This document shows, in pieces, positions 1 through 9,900 of a DNA stretch of 39,979 nucleotides; position 1 is the first letter of the stretch, and the number at the start of each line of letters is the position of its first letter. Position numbers and translations under genes: made by a program. The DNA comes from an uncultured Bacteroidales bacterium (lineage in GTDB: Bacteria; Bacteroidota; Bacteroidia; Bacteroidales; Muribaculaceae): positions 1 through 39,979 of the forward strand of contig CAMWHE010000018.1 in the NCBI GenBank assembly GCA_947173955.1. The letters are read 5' to 3'. The notes beneath the pieces were generated by a model. The model saw only the letters and a program-made list of their open reading frames with translations, was not told the origin of the DNA and did no database searches.

Positions 1-335
1 TAAGGTCTGCCCTTCCCTGCACGCCGGCCTGCGGCCTCGGCGTACAGGGTTACGGATAATCGACGGCCACAAGGGACGCCCGAAGAGACGGATTGTTACC
101 AAATCGGATTTAATCGGCGGCCTACGGACGCCAGGGCAGAGCGGTCCTATCCCCTCGGCGCCTACGCTAACGCTACGGCGACGAGGGTTACGGATAATCG
201 ACGGCCTGCGGGCGCCTCTGTGCAGGAATCGGTCGGACGAGTCAGAGGCTACAATGAGGGCAGACCTGTCGAAGGCAACAATGAGCTAAGACAGGTCGGA
301 CTTTTATGAGGACTCCGGCTTAGCATTCATAGAAA
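1..335. other. GC-rich intergenic region with short repeats
   Basis: I see no convincing gene on either strand. The stretch is GC-rich and built from recurring short words. A 23-bp direct repeat occurs at 46-68 and 184-206, variants of a GGCCTRCGGRCGCC-like word recur near 67, 134 and 205, a near-repeat GGC(T/A)ACAATGAG occurs at 247-258 and 274-285, and a perfect 8-bp inverted repeat (GACCTGTC/GACAGGTC) lies at 263-270 and 290-297. The window begins here, so the 3' end of a neighbouring transcript could be included. Confidence 0.5.
46..206. repeat. 23-bp direct repeat pair (46-68 and 184-206)
   Basis: The word AGGGTTACGGATAATCGACG, extended by GCC, is identical at 46-68 and 184-206, with start points 138 bp apart. 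Each copy is followed by a related GC-rich word. This looks like a dispersed intergenic repeat rather than a CRISPR, because there are only two copies and the spacing is long. Confidence 0.6.
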
Positions 336-365
336 GAAAAAGGGGCGCCGGGATGGGCGCCCCTT
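336..365 (-). terminator. Intrinsic terminator after the GH95 gene
   Basis: A 10-bp stem (AAGGGGCGCC at 340-349, GGCGCCCCTT at 356-365) encloses a 6-nt loop. Read on the minus strand it is followed by a T-rich tail (337-341 and beyond). It lies 26 bp downstream of the GH95 stop codon and probably ends the SusC/SusD/GH95 transcript. Confidence 0.8.
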
Positions 366-391
366 ATTAGGGTAATAGGAATTCGAAAGGA

Positions 392-3370
392 TTAGCGGAT
401 GATGCGCTTTGAAACCTTGTTGCCCTGCTTAACGATATAGAAACCGTTAGTGGGGTTCTCTACGCGGATGCCCTGGAGGTTGTAGTATTCTACAGGAGCA
501 TTTTCGTCAACCTCGTCCTCGACAATGCTGTCGATGCCGGCTCCTTCATCAAGCAGCACGGTGTATTTGCCGCCCTCCTTGGTCTCGAAGCTGATTGCAT
601 CGTCGCCGTCGGGTGTGACTGTGACGTCGCCGCTGTCGGAGGTAACAGATGCTTCCATGATGCCCGGATAGATGAGCTTACAGGGTTTGCCACTGCCGGA
701 GATTACTGTAACCTTGACGAGCTTGCCGTCTTTCCATTTTTCGCTGACGGTGAAGTTGTTCTCGGCACGCAGTCCCTGGATCTTGCCGCTCTGCCACTCG
801 GCGGGAAGAGCCGGCAGGAGACGGATTACGTCGTTGTAGCTCTGGAGGAGCATTTCGGTAACGCCTGCGGTATAGCCGAAGTTGCCGTCGATCTGGAACG
901 GTGAGTGAGAGTCAAAGAGGTTGTAGTAGATACCACCGTTGACCTGGCTTGAAGTATAGGCGGTAGCATGACGCAGGGCATTGTGAAGCACCAGATGGGC
1001 ATGATCGCCGTCGAGAGCGCGGGCCCAGAGGTTGATACGCCAGCCGAGCGACCAGCCGGTCGACACGTCACCGCGCATACGGAGCGAGTTGACAGCAGCC
1101 TCGAAATATTCGCTTTCGGGTGTAACCTGAGCGAAGGGATACAGACACATCAGATGCGACTGATGACGGTGGCCGTCCTGACCTACGGAGTAATCGCTAT
1201 ACTTCCACTCACGGAGGAGGGGCTGACCTGATGAGATGCCGTTGAGGGTCGCTCCCCATTTGCCGTCATAATTCTCGATAGCGAGACCTTTGTCGAGTTT
1301 CGCATACTTGGCCTTGAGATCAGCCACATATTCGTCGCTGACACCGGCGTCAGAGCCGAGTATCTCGATAGCCTTGATTGTAGACTCAAACAGGTCAGCT
1401 ACGATCTGCTGGGCGTGGGCTGTACCGTCCTGAGCGGCAGGACCATGCTCGGGAGACCACTCGGCGGGAGCCACAAGCGAGCCGTCTTTAGCTTCAATAA
1501 GACGTTCCAGCCAGAAATCAGTGCAACTGAGCATCACGGGCATAGCTTTCTCCTTGAGGAATTCGCGGTCGAGGGTGTAGCGGTAGTGCTGCCACATGTG
1601 CGAGGTGTACCAGGCATTGGCTATCACATAGTTTTCGGCATAATCGGAGTGTCCGAAGATGTTGTTCTGCGTGAAGCAGGTCCAGCCTTTTGTCATGCCC
1701 GAGCGACGTGCATATTCCTGCCACTCCTTGTGCTCGATGGCCATCGAGTGGATATAGTTGAGGTAGGGCATATGGAGCTCGGAGAGGTTGGTGATCTCGG
1801 CGGGCCAGTAGTTCATCTGCACGTTGATATTCGAGTGGATATCGGACTGCCATTCGGGTGTGTTGGAGTTGTTCCAGATACCCTGCAGGTTGGCGGGAGA
1901 GTCCATGCCGCGTGAACAGCCGATAAGGAGGTAGCGTCCGTAAGTGTAGTAAAGCTCCTCAAGCATAAGAGCGCGGGAATCGGTGCCGTCGGTCGACGCC
2001 TCATTGTAGTATTTGATGAGGCTCTCGGTGTCAATGTCGTTGGAAGCGCCTGAGAATGCGAGCTCACAACGTCCGAAGAGCGACTGATGGTCGGCGATAT
2101 GGTCACGGCGGATAGCATCCCAGCCCTTGGTCACGGCAGCATCAATGCGGCTGTCGACCATAGAGCGCATAGCCTCGGGGTCTGAGATATAGGTATCAGA
2201 GTGCTGGTCAAAGTTGGTAGCGCCGGCAAGGTATATCACAACTTCATCGGCACCTATGACATCGATACGGTCGTCGGAAACAGTCATCTGACCGCCCTCG
2301 GGAACAACCTTGACGACAGCCTTATAGTCCACAAGATCGAGCTTACCCTCAAACGATGCTTTTCCATCAGTATAGGTAAAGCCATAGGGGAGATAGTGGA
2401 GCTGATTTACAATGCTTACGCCGACAGAGAGCTGACCGGGCTTGGAGGCCGTAACTTTCATCGCCACAACCTTATCGGGATTGCTGGCGAGATATTCGCG
2501 GGTATAGGTGACAGCACCGTCGGATGATGTGTATGTAGCGCCTGCAAGACCCTGATTGAGATCAAGATAGCGCACATAGTCCTTAACGGGCTTTTCATCG
2601 CCAAAAGTCGAGGCAAGGTCTTCAATTATGACATCGCCGAAGTTCTGGTAGCAACCGCGGACTGTTGACGAACCGGTCCATGCCGACTTGTCGTTGAACT
2701 GGAGCTGGTCGCGGTGTATGCCTCCATATACCATCGCACCGAATTCACCGTTACCGATCGGGAGGGCATACTCCATCCATGTATTGCCGGCAGTGTGTGA
2801 GGTCACGGGGAGAGTGTACCAGAGAGTATGACGGTGCGCAGGTTTATATGAGGTTGAACCTTCAACAGGATACTCATCCACGCCTGCCCATACGTCATTG
2901 ACAGGGTAGAAGCCTACGGCACACTGAGCGTCGCCGGCAGCTTTCGGAGCAATCTGCTTGTCCTTGCCGGTCGAAGCCATATAGCACTCAGAGTCGCCTT
3001 TTTCAGGATATTCAATTTCATACAGGCCGTTGTCGAGCTCATGGAGCTTAAGGCTCACAGCCTGAGAAGCATCCTTGTTGTTGCGGAAATATTTGCCACG
3101 GAAGCTGACATAGCGTCCCTCTCCATTGACAAGCTTGAAGCTTTCAGCGTCGCCTACAAGCTTCCACATCTGCTGTAGAAGACGACCGTTGAAGACAGCC
3201 GAGGTTATAGGCATATCGTTGGGCGCCACCTGCATGGCAAGCTCAGTCTTGTCGAAGACGAGATAATACCAATGCTCGTCGCCGTCAGCGCTGAACTGTG
3301 GGGCTCCGCTCTTTGCCGCTCCACATAGTGCAGCAGCTGCGAAAACGAGAGCCATTATAAGTTTTTTCAT
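392..3370 (-). CDS. Secreted GH95 family glycoside hydrolase (alpha-L-fucosidase type)
   Basis: This is probably an exo-acting alpha-L-fucosidase (some GH95 members act on alpha-L-galactose) that trims fucosylated glycans in the periplasm or at the surface. The 992-aa protein starts with a signal peptide (about residues 1-20). A region at about 25-165 looks like a ricin-type beta-trefoil module. The GH95 N-terminal domain starts near 182, and the catalytic (alpha/alpha)6 domain follows. Family landmarks are visible: NINVQMNYW at 514-522 (Asn514/Asn516 match the catalytic asparagine pair), WSPEHGP with Glu641, HRHQSHL near 734-740, and QIDGNFG with Asp828. It is longer than usual (about 780-830 aa) because of the N-terminal module and a C-terminal tail (about 945-992) nearly identical to that of the upstream protein. 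It is the last gene of the SusC/SusD locus. The family call is firm; the substrate is inferred. Confidence 0.9.
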   Translation of the reverse strand: MKKLIMALVFAAAALCGAAKSGAPQFSADGDEHWYYLVFDKTELAMQVAPNDMPITSAVFNGRLLQQMWKLVGDAESFKLVNGEGRYVSFRGKYFRNNKDASQAVSLKLHELDNGLYEIEYPEKGDSECYMASTGKDKQIAPKAAGDAQCAVGFYPVNDVWAGVDEYPVEGSTSYKPAHRHTLWYTLPVTSHTAGNTWMEYALPIGNGEFGAMVYGGIHRDQLQFNDKSAWTGSSTVRGCYQNFGDVIIEDLASTFGDEKPVKDYVRYLDLNQGLAGATYTSSDGAVTYTREYLASNPDKVVAMKVTASKPGQLSVGVSIVNQLHYLPYGFTYTDGKASFEGKLDLVDYKAVVKVVPEGGQMTVSDDRIDVIGADEVVIYLAGATNFDQHSDTYISDPEAMRSMVDSRIDAAVTKGWDAIRRDHIADHQSLFGRCELAFSGASNDIDTESLIKYYNEASTDGTDSRALMLEELYYTYGRYLLIGCSRGMDSPANLQGIWNNSNTPEWQSDIHSNINVQMNYWPAEITNLSELHMPYLNYIHSMAIEHKEWQEYARRSGMTKGWTCFTQNNIFGHSDYAENYVIANAWYTSHMWQHYRYTLDREFLKEKAMPVMLSCTDFWLERLIEAKDGSLVAPAEWSPEHGPAAQDGTAHAQQIVADLFESTIKAIEILGSDAGVSDEYVADLKAKYAKLDKGLAIENYDGKWGATLNGISSGQPLLREWKYSDYSVGQDGHRHQSHLMCLYPFAQVTPESEYFEAAVNSLRMRGDVSTGWSLGWRINLWARALDGDHAHLVLHNALRHATAYTSSQVNGGIYYNLFDSHSPFQIDGNFGYTAGVTEMLLQSYNDVIRLLPALPAEWQSGKIQGLRAENNFTVSEKWKDGKLVKVTVISGSGKPCKLIYPGIMEASVTSDSGDVTVTPDGDDAISFETKEGGKYTVLLDEGAGIDSIVEDEVDENAPVEYYNLQGIRVENPTNGFYIVKQGNKVSKRIIR

Positions 3371-3404
3371 CGAGGTATCAGGTTTTGATGATTGGTTTAG
3401 TAAG

Positions 3405-3440
3405 AAATACCCTCTGCTCTGAGTCGGGCAGAGGGTATTT
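3405..3440 (-). terminator. Hairpin between the unknown secreted protein and the GH95 gene
   Basis: A perfect 13-bp inverted repeat (AAATACCCTCTGC at 3405-3417, GCAGAGGGTATTT at 3428-3440) has a 10-nt loop. On the minus strand the stem ends in ATTTCTT, a weak U-tract. It can act as a partial terminator or as an RNA-stabilising element that sets GH95 expression relative to the genes before it. Confidence 0.6.
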
Positions 3441-3474
3441 ATAATTCAGTTAAGAGTCAGTCAGACCGGATCGA

Positions 3475-5124
3475 TTAGCGGATAACCTGCTTAACGACCT
3501 TGTTGCCCTGCTTAACGATGTAGAGACCGTTGGCGGGGTTCTGAACGCGTACGCCCTGGAGGTTGTAGTATTCAACGGGAGCGTTTGCATTTTCGTCAAC
3601 AACTACACTATCGATACCGGCGTTCTGCTGGTAACCAGTATAATTGTCATCCCATTTTTCAAGACGAACGTTGAATACAGGATTCCAGTAGTTGTTCTGA
3701 TTGATATCCTTACGATAAGAAACTGTTATTTCCTGTGGTTCTGTACCAGTTACTTCAAGTTCAACAATATTAAGATAGAGATCGGGGTTAGCTACGAACT
3801 GAGCAGCTGCTTCGAAGTTGGCACCTGATTCCCACCAGATGGGATCGCCTGCTGCATTTGTATAAACCCAGTCACCGTCCTCATCCTTGTAGTTCTCACA
3901 GCTTGCGAAGAAATCAGTCTCTTCATCGAATATATTCTTGATGACAGCCTGATCCCACTGACCTTCTTCAAGTGCGTTGAACTTGGTACCGGCCTTGTCT
4001 TCCCAGTCACCTTCCATCCAATAATTGAAGAGTTTGTCTTTGTCAGTAGTATCAAAACCACCCTGACGGAAAGGACCATAGTAGATGCTGACATAAGCCT
4101 TCAGGGCTTCCATCTTGAAGAATGTTGTAGGATTCCATGGATCGCTACCTCTAACAGCACCTGAACCGAGGGTTTCTGCCTTTTCGTCCCAAAGATCCTT
4201 AGCTGACTTAAGGTCAGTGCGGTCAGCGAACTCACCCTTCATGGGCACGCAATAGCTGTTATAGCTACCGAGGAAGTCCTGATTGAACGATTGGATAACA
4301 AAACGATATTTACCGGGATCAACTGTTAGAGTCTGAGCTTCGTTATAGGGAGAAGCATTGGTCTTTGACCAAACACCACCATTCTGAAGACCACGTCCTT
4401 TAATAGAACCGTCAACGTTGTTTGCTTCCCAGTCCTTAGTCAGTTCAAACGGACTTTTGTACTTTGTCTCACCATTTTCCTCATAAGGAACGTTTGCGGG
4501 GAAAGCGGGAAGAGTAACTGCTCCGTTGGGGCCGGTGAGCTCGAAGTCGCCGAATGCGGTCCATTCATCAATGCCTACAGAACCGTAGTTGCGAACACCA
4601 ATGAAAAGGTCACCACCGGGGTGGTTTGTTGTAACAGTTGCTGTGTACTTTTTAGCATCAAAGAATGTACGAGCGTCGCTAAGAGAGTTAGGAACAATGC
4701 CCCAGATATAGCCGTCATCGCCCCAAAGGTTCTCTTCGGTAGCGTCGAAAAGAGATTTTACTTTAGCTTCTGCGTCATCAACGAAAAGATAACAGTTGAT
4801 TTCTTCTTTGCCTGCTTCGCGAAGCTGATATGCTTCAGGAGCACTTGTAACACGGTTGAAAGCTTGTGCAGTCAGAGTGTACTGACCGGCGGGTGCGTCA
4901 GGCACTACATAATAGAAAAGACCGGCACCGTAGAAGATTTCGCCTACTTTGTCGAAGATACCGGTTGCGTTGCCATACCAACCCTCAATACCAGAAACGT
5001 TAGTCAGAAGATGGTTAACATTACGCCAAGCGCCTTTAGTTTCTTCAGCGTTAGCTACTGAAGTACCGATGAAAGCAGCAGCACCGAGAAGGAGAGCTGC
5101 ACGTGAGAAGTAATTTTTCATCAT
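3475..5124 (-). CDS. Secreted protein of unknown function with C-terminal sorting-like tail
   Basis: I do not recognise a catalytic family. The 549-aa protein begins with a signal peptide (about 1-26, ending in VANA). Its first half (about 30-205) reads like a beta-sandwich carbohydrate-binding module: aromatic-rich strands, a PAGQYTLTAQAF strand, and a stretch ending in FGDFELTGP. A second, similar part covers about 215-490. The last 50 residues (near IDSVVVDE...EYYNLQGVRVQNP...IVKQGNKV) closely match the tail of the GH95 enzyme next to it. The position after SusC/SusD suggests a surface glycan-binding or accessory protein of the locus (SusE/F-like role), but the lack of a lipobox separates it from typical surface glycan-binding lipoproteins. 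There are two possible starts (Met1 and Met2, adjacent codons). Confidence 0.75.
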   Translation of the reverse strand: MMKNYFSRAALLLGAAAFIGTSVANAEETKGAWRNVNHLLTNVSGIEGWYGNATGIFDKVGEIFYGAGLFYYVVPDAPAGQYTLTAQAFNRVTSAPEAYQLREAGKEEINCYLFVDDAEAKVKSLFDATEENLWGDDGYIWGIVPNSLSDARTFFDAKKYTATVTTNHPGGDLFIGVRNYGSVGIDEWTAFGDFELTGPNGAVTLPAFPANVPYEENGETKYKSPFELTKDWEANNVDGSIKGRGLQNGGVWSKTNASPYNEAQTLTVDPGKYRFVIQSFNQDFLGSYNSYCVPMKGEFADRTDLKSAKDLWDEKAETLGSGAVRGSDPWNPTTFFKMEALKAYVSIYYGPFRQGGFDTTDKDKLFNYWMEGDWEDKAGTKFNALEEGQWDQAVIKNIFDEETDFFASCENYKDEDGDWVYTNAAGDPIWWESGANFEAAAQFVANPDLYLNIVELEVTGTEPQEITVSYRKDINQNNYWNPVFNVRLEKWDDNYTGYQQNAGIDSVVVDENANAPVEYYNLQGVRVQNPANGLYIVKQGNKVVKQVIR

Positions 5125-5192
5125 GTAATTACAATTGGTTAATAATTAGGATTAAATAAAAATAAGAAATGAATTATAGACTCGTTAGACGA

Positions 5193-5224
5193 GGCAGGGG
5201 GTCGCTGAAAATGCGACCCCTGCC
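5193..5224 (-). terminator. GC-rich hairpin after susD
   Basis: A strong stem (GGCAGGGGGTCGC at 5193-5205, GCGACCCCTGCC at 5213-5224, one bulged G) has a 7-nt loop. It sits just downstream of the SusD stop codon. It has no U-run on the minus strand, so it is more likely an RNA-stability or processing element that separates the susCD message from the downstream genes than a full terminator. Confidence 0.55.
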
Positions 5225-5239
5225 GTGTTAGGTTAGGAA

Positions 5240-6892
5240 TTAATAGCCGGGATTCTGGCTCCAGTTAGTGTTTGTACCGAGAGTTCCTTCAGAGAGGGGG
5301 AGCAGACGGTTGTTAAGATTAGTCTTGGCTTCGGGGTTAGCGACATTCTTCCAACCCCAGTCAGCTTCGAACTGACCGAAACGGATAAGGTCGTTACGAC
5401 GCCAGGGCTCGTAGACGAGCTCACGGCCACGTTCGTCGAGGATATCCTGAAGGGTCACGGTGCCTGAGATGTGGGGAGCGTGGGCGCAGTCGCGAACTTC
5501 GTTGATGAGCTGAGCGGGGGTATGACCTTCGGTAGCCTGACCGCCACGGGCGATAGCCTCAGCCTTAGTGAGAAGCACGTCGGCATAGCGGAAGATGGGA
5601 AGGTCATTGCCCTGAAGACCCTTCTTGTCCCAGCGACCGTCATAGTCTTCTTCTTTGGGGGGATACTTGTAGATACGGGCGCCCTGAAGAAGGCAGGTAA
5701 CGTCAGACTCGGGACCTACGTCGAAAGTAGTAACATCGGCAAAATTGATATCTTTCGTATATACCATTGGAATTTTCGTACGACCGTTCTTTACCATAAT
5801 TTCCGTACCTGTACGTTTATAAGTTTCAGGATCGTAGGCATAATGCTGACCCACGGCAATCATCTCATTGCGTTCGTCGCCCTCAAGGCAGAAGCGGTCG
5901 ACACACTCTGGAGTCAACACATAACATCCTGATGGTGCCTCCTTAGGCTGCCATGTCCATGTGCCAGGGGTGCAAAGGCCGATCGAGCGGAAGTCGCAGT
6001 CGCGGTTGGGCTGCCAGCCGCCCCAGTAGCCGTTGCCATACATATACGGGTCGAAGGGAAGAGCATAGATGAAGTCGGTGATATGAACGCCATTGTCGGG
6101 GAAGAATTTCTTGCGATAGCCGTCGCCGACAGAGAAGATGCCACTCTTGATGATCTGGTCGCACCAGTAGATGCAGTCGTCGAGCTTCTCATTGGGGGTA
6201 GAACCGGTCACCTGAGTGATGGGGTTGGTGTAGACACCCCAGTTGATGTAAAGCTTGACAAGAAGAGCCTCGGCCATCCACTTGTTTGGGGTACCGTAGG
6301 TGTTCACGCTGTTCTCTTCAGTAAGATCGGGAATAGCGGCAAGAAGCTCTGACTCGATCCACTTGGCAACCTCGGCACGCGGCTGACGGTCAACCTGCTC
6401 GTCCTCCTTGAAGACGCGGTCCATAATAGGAGTGTCACCATAAAGATCCATGAACCAGAAGTGGTAGTAGGCACGGATGGCGCGGAGAGGAGCCACAACG
6501 GGGTCAGTGCCGTCGGCACCGCCGTAGTCGCGGATCACAGTGTTGGTATAGGTGATACCGGAGAGGAGGTCGCCTTCCTGACCGCCGGAAGTGTGTGAAG
6601 AGGTCATGGCGTGCTGGGCACAGAGGATGCGTCGGCCATTGTCGAAGTAGTTGCCGGCGAAGTTGACGCCCATGATTTCGTCGCCGAACATAGCGACTGT
6701 CTCCCAGAAGTTACGGCCGAACCAGCCCTCATTGCGGGTGTAGTAGTAGCATTTGTTGAACTCACCCGAGGTTGCTATGGGGTTGTTGGGGAACTCCGGA
6801 TAGTGGATATAGTCCGGGGTCTCGAGGTCGGTGCAGGAAGCCATACCGGCCAGAACGCCACCCAATGCTATGAGTTTGATATATGATTTCAT
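5240..6892 (-). CDS. SusD/RagB-family outer-membrane nutrient-binding lipoprotein
   Basis: This is a surface lipoprotein that captures glycan and forms the lid of the SusC transporter. The 550-aa length is normal for the family. The N-terminus has a lipoprotein signal with lipobox GMASC (Cys20). The remaining sequence shows SusD features: an N-terminal region after TPDYIHYPEFPNN, tetratricopeptide-like helices with ALLVKLYINWGVY, and the C-terminal signatures PIFRYADVLLTKAEA, INEVRDCAHAP and LDERGRELVYEPWRRNDLIRFG. The gene starts 24 bp after the susC stop codon and is certainly co-transcribed with it. The specific ligand cannot be read from the sequence; the GH95 enzyme in the same locus points to fucosylated glycans. 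Confidence 0.96.
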   Translation of the reverse strand: MKSYIKLIALGGVLAGMASCTDLETPDYIHYPEFPNNPIATSGEFNKCYYYTRNEGWFGRNFWETVAMFGDEIMGVNFAGNYFDNGRRILCAQHAMTSSHTSGGQEGDLLSGITYTNTVIRDYGGADGTDPVVAPLRAIRAYYHFWFMDLYGDTPIMDRVFKEDEQVDRQPRAEVAKWIESELLAAIPDLTEENSVNTYGTPNKWMAEALLVKLYINWGVYTNPITQVTGSTPNEKLDDCIYWCDQIIKSGIFSVGDGYRKKFFPDNGVHITDFIYALPFDPYMYGNGYWGGWQPNRDCDFRSIGLCTPGTWTWQPKEAPSGCYVLTPECVDRFCLEGDERNEMIAVGQHYAYDPETYKRTGTEIMVKNGRTKIPMVYTKDINFADVTTFDVGPESDVTCLLQGARIYKYPPKEEDYDGRWDKKGLQGNDLPIFRYADVLLTKAEAIARGGQATEGHTPAQLINEVRDCAHAPHISGTVTLQDILDERGRELVYEPWRRNDLIRFGQFEADWGWKNVANPEAKTNLNNRLLPLSEGTLGTNTNWSQNPGY

Positions 6893-6916
6893 ATTTTCTA
6901 TCTGTTTTTCGAAGAA

Positions 6917-9900
6917 TTAGAAATTAACGTTAACACCTACCATCAGCTGACGGGCACGGGGATAGTGGTCGGTACGTGTGTCGCAGCCGGGGGTCAGACC
7001 GTCGAGGCAGAGCTCGGGGTCGCGGCCTTTGTACTTGGTGATAGTGAACACGTTGTTGGCTGAAACGTAGAGACGGATATCGCTGAGCCAGCCGTTGAAG
7101 CAATTGCGGAAGGTGTAGCCGAGAGTGGCTGTAGAGAGCTTGAAGTAGCTGCCGTCCTCGAGCCAGCGGTCGGAGGGCATTGAAGAGTAGCTGTCGCCGA
7201 CCTTCTGGAAGTTGGGGGTGTCGGCAAGGATATTCTTACCGGCGGCTACGTCACCGATGTTGGAGAGAGCTGCACGGGGCTCATTGAAGATCTTCTGACC
7301 AAAGACGCCGGTGAAGAAGATATTGAGATCCCAGTTCTTCCATGTGAAGGTGTTGTTCCAACCCATTGTCAGCTTGGGCTGTGCGTTGCCGACGATCACA
7401 CGGTCTTTCTCCTCGGGGGTTTCGGTAGTCACGAAGTTACCGTTCTCATCACGAAGACGCTCGCCGAAGACATCCTCACGGGTCTTGTCGTAGACATAGA
7501 AGCATGAGTTACCGCGCTCATTGTAGCCTGCCCATTCCCACATATAGAAGGTACCGATAGGCTGACCTTCGATGATACGCTGGATGTGAGCCGAAGATGC
7601 ACCGGGAAGATTGGGGTTGTAGTACTGGTCGAGGATACCGGCGTTGAAGCCTGCACCGGGATTGGAGATCGAAACGACCTTATTATCATTGTGAGAGAAG
7701 TTGAGCGAAGAGCTCCACTGGAAGTCGCGGGTCTGTACGGGCACAGCGTTGATCGAGAGCTCGACACCGCGGTTGCGCATACGGCCAACGTTGGCTGTGA
7801 GGTTGCCTACGGGATAAACGAGGGTTGACACGGCGTAGTTCCAGATCATGTCCTTGGTATCCTTGTTATAGTACTCGATAGTACCGCTCAGGCGACCGTT
7901 GAAGAATGCGAAGTCGATACCGAGGTTGAGCATGGTTGTGGTCTCCCACTTGAGATCGTCGTTGACGTTGCGTGCAGCGTGAACTTCCTTGTAGGAATCG
8001 CCGTCATAGTCGAAGCGGCCACCGAGGTCGTAGAAGAAACGTGAAGCGTAAGCGTCGAAGCCTGCGGAGTTACCGCTCTGACCCCAGCCGGCACGGATCT
8101 TAAGGTCATTGAATACGCCAAGATTCTTGAGGAAGTCTTCCTCGGAGATACGCCATGCGACAGATGCGGAGGGGAATGTAGCCCACTTGTTGTTGGAGCC
8201 AAATGTAGAAGCACCGTCGCGACGAACAGCTGCCTGGAAGAGGTATTTGCTCTTGAAAGAGTAGTTGGCACGTCCGTAGAACGAAATCATGCGCTTGACA
8301 TCGGGACCATGGCCGCTGACGGGGTCGATGTCCCACTTGTTGGCAGCGCCGATATTGTTCCACCAGAGGCTGTCGTCATAGAAGTCATAACCGGTAGCTT
8401 TGTAGCCGTCGGCAGTATTGTTCTGTTCCCAGGAGTAACCGGCCATGAGGGCGAGCTTATGGTCGAGACCGAACTGCTTGTCGTAGTTGGCGTAGATTTC
8501 CATCAACTTGTTATAATCGGAGAAGTAGTCGCGGACAACCTGACCGTTGCGACCCGGAATGATCTGCGATTCGTGCGACGAGTAGGACCGGAAGTCCTTC
8601 ATGTTGGTCTGATAAGAGAAGTTGGCATTAAGGAGAAGGCCTTCGATGATCTTAAGTGAGGCCTTACCTGTCACCTGATAGCGCTTGAATGTAGCGCGGC
8701 TCTGATCCTCATAGATGAGAGCAAGGGGGTTGAAGCTCTGAGAGATGAGAGATGAGTTGTTATACCACTTGGTCTGATCCTCGTCGGCATAGACGGGAGC
8801 GCAGGGGTTGTAGGTGTACATCTGCTGGTAAACAGAGTTGCCGAGACCGCCGCGGGCTACACCCCATTCGTTACGGATGTTGCCGTTGATACCGGCAGCA
8901 AGAGTCAGGCGATCCTTGAGAACCTTGGTCTCAACGTAAGCGCGTGCGGTAAAGAGGTTGTTACCGGCGCCGGTGATGATACCGTCGCGTGCGATATAGT
9001 TAAGAGAAGCCATGTAGTTGGTCTTGGCATTGCCGCCGGAGATAGAGAGGGTGTGGTTGTGGGCGAAACCTGTGCGCTGAACCTGCTTGGCCCAGTTGGT
9101 AGACGCGCCTTCATCACCCTTGATGCTGACACCGAGCTCGGCGGCATAAGAGCGGAGCTGATCGGCAGACATCATCTTGTGGTCGTTGGCAATCCATTCC
9201 CAAGCGGTATATCCGCTGTAGGTCACGCGTGCGGGACCATCGGCACCACGCTTGGTGGTCACGATGATAACGCCGTTGGCAGCCTTCGAACCGTAGATGG
9301 CGGTAGCGGAAGCGTCGCGAAGCACGTCGATGCTCTCGATGTCGCTCGGGGGAATGAGGTTGAGTTCTACGCCGGGAATACCGTCGACAACATAAAGGGG
9401 AGCGGTAGAACCGTTAAGTGTAGAAGCACCGCGGAGGGTCATCGAGTTGACACCGCCGTTGGGGTCAGAGTTCTGAACGACAACGAGACCGGGGACTTTA
9501 CCCTGGAGGAGCTGACCGGGATCAGTATATGCGCCGACGTTGAGGTCTTTGGCATTAACGGTAGAGATAGAGCCGGTAAGATCCTTACGCTGCATATGAC
9601 CGTAACCGATAACGACTACTTCGTCGAGAACAGCGATATCTTCTTCAAGTGCCACATCGAGAGTGGGGCCGGTAACGACCTTTTCGACGGGCTTGTAGCC
9701 GAGATAAGAGAATGTAATGGTCTTACCCTCAGCGACTGTGAGTGTATAATCGCCATCAAGACCGGTAGAGATACCGTTGGATGTACCTTTTTCAAGAACA
9801 GTAACGCCATAGAGAGGCTCACCGTCCTTGGCATCCGTAACGACACCACTCACCTTGATCTGAGCGATCATTGAAAGGCTGGCGACGGCCATGAGGGCAA

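Noticed and set aside
46-206. Direct repeats as a possible CRISPR.
   Set aside because: Only two copies with 115 bp between them, no regular spacers and no cas genes.
9053-9874. A 273-codon open frame on the plus strand opposite susC.
   Set aside because: It lies fully within the susC coding region, has no family similarity, and is a product of biased codon use on the other strand.
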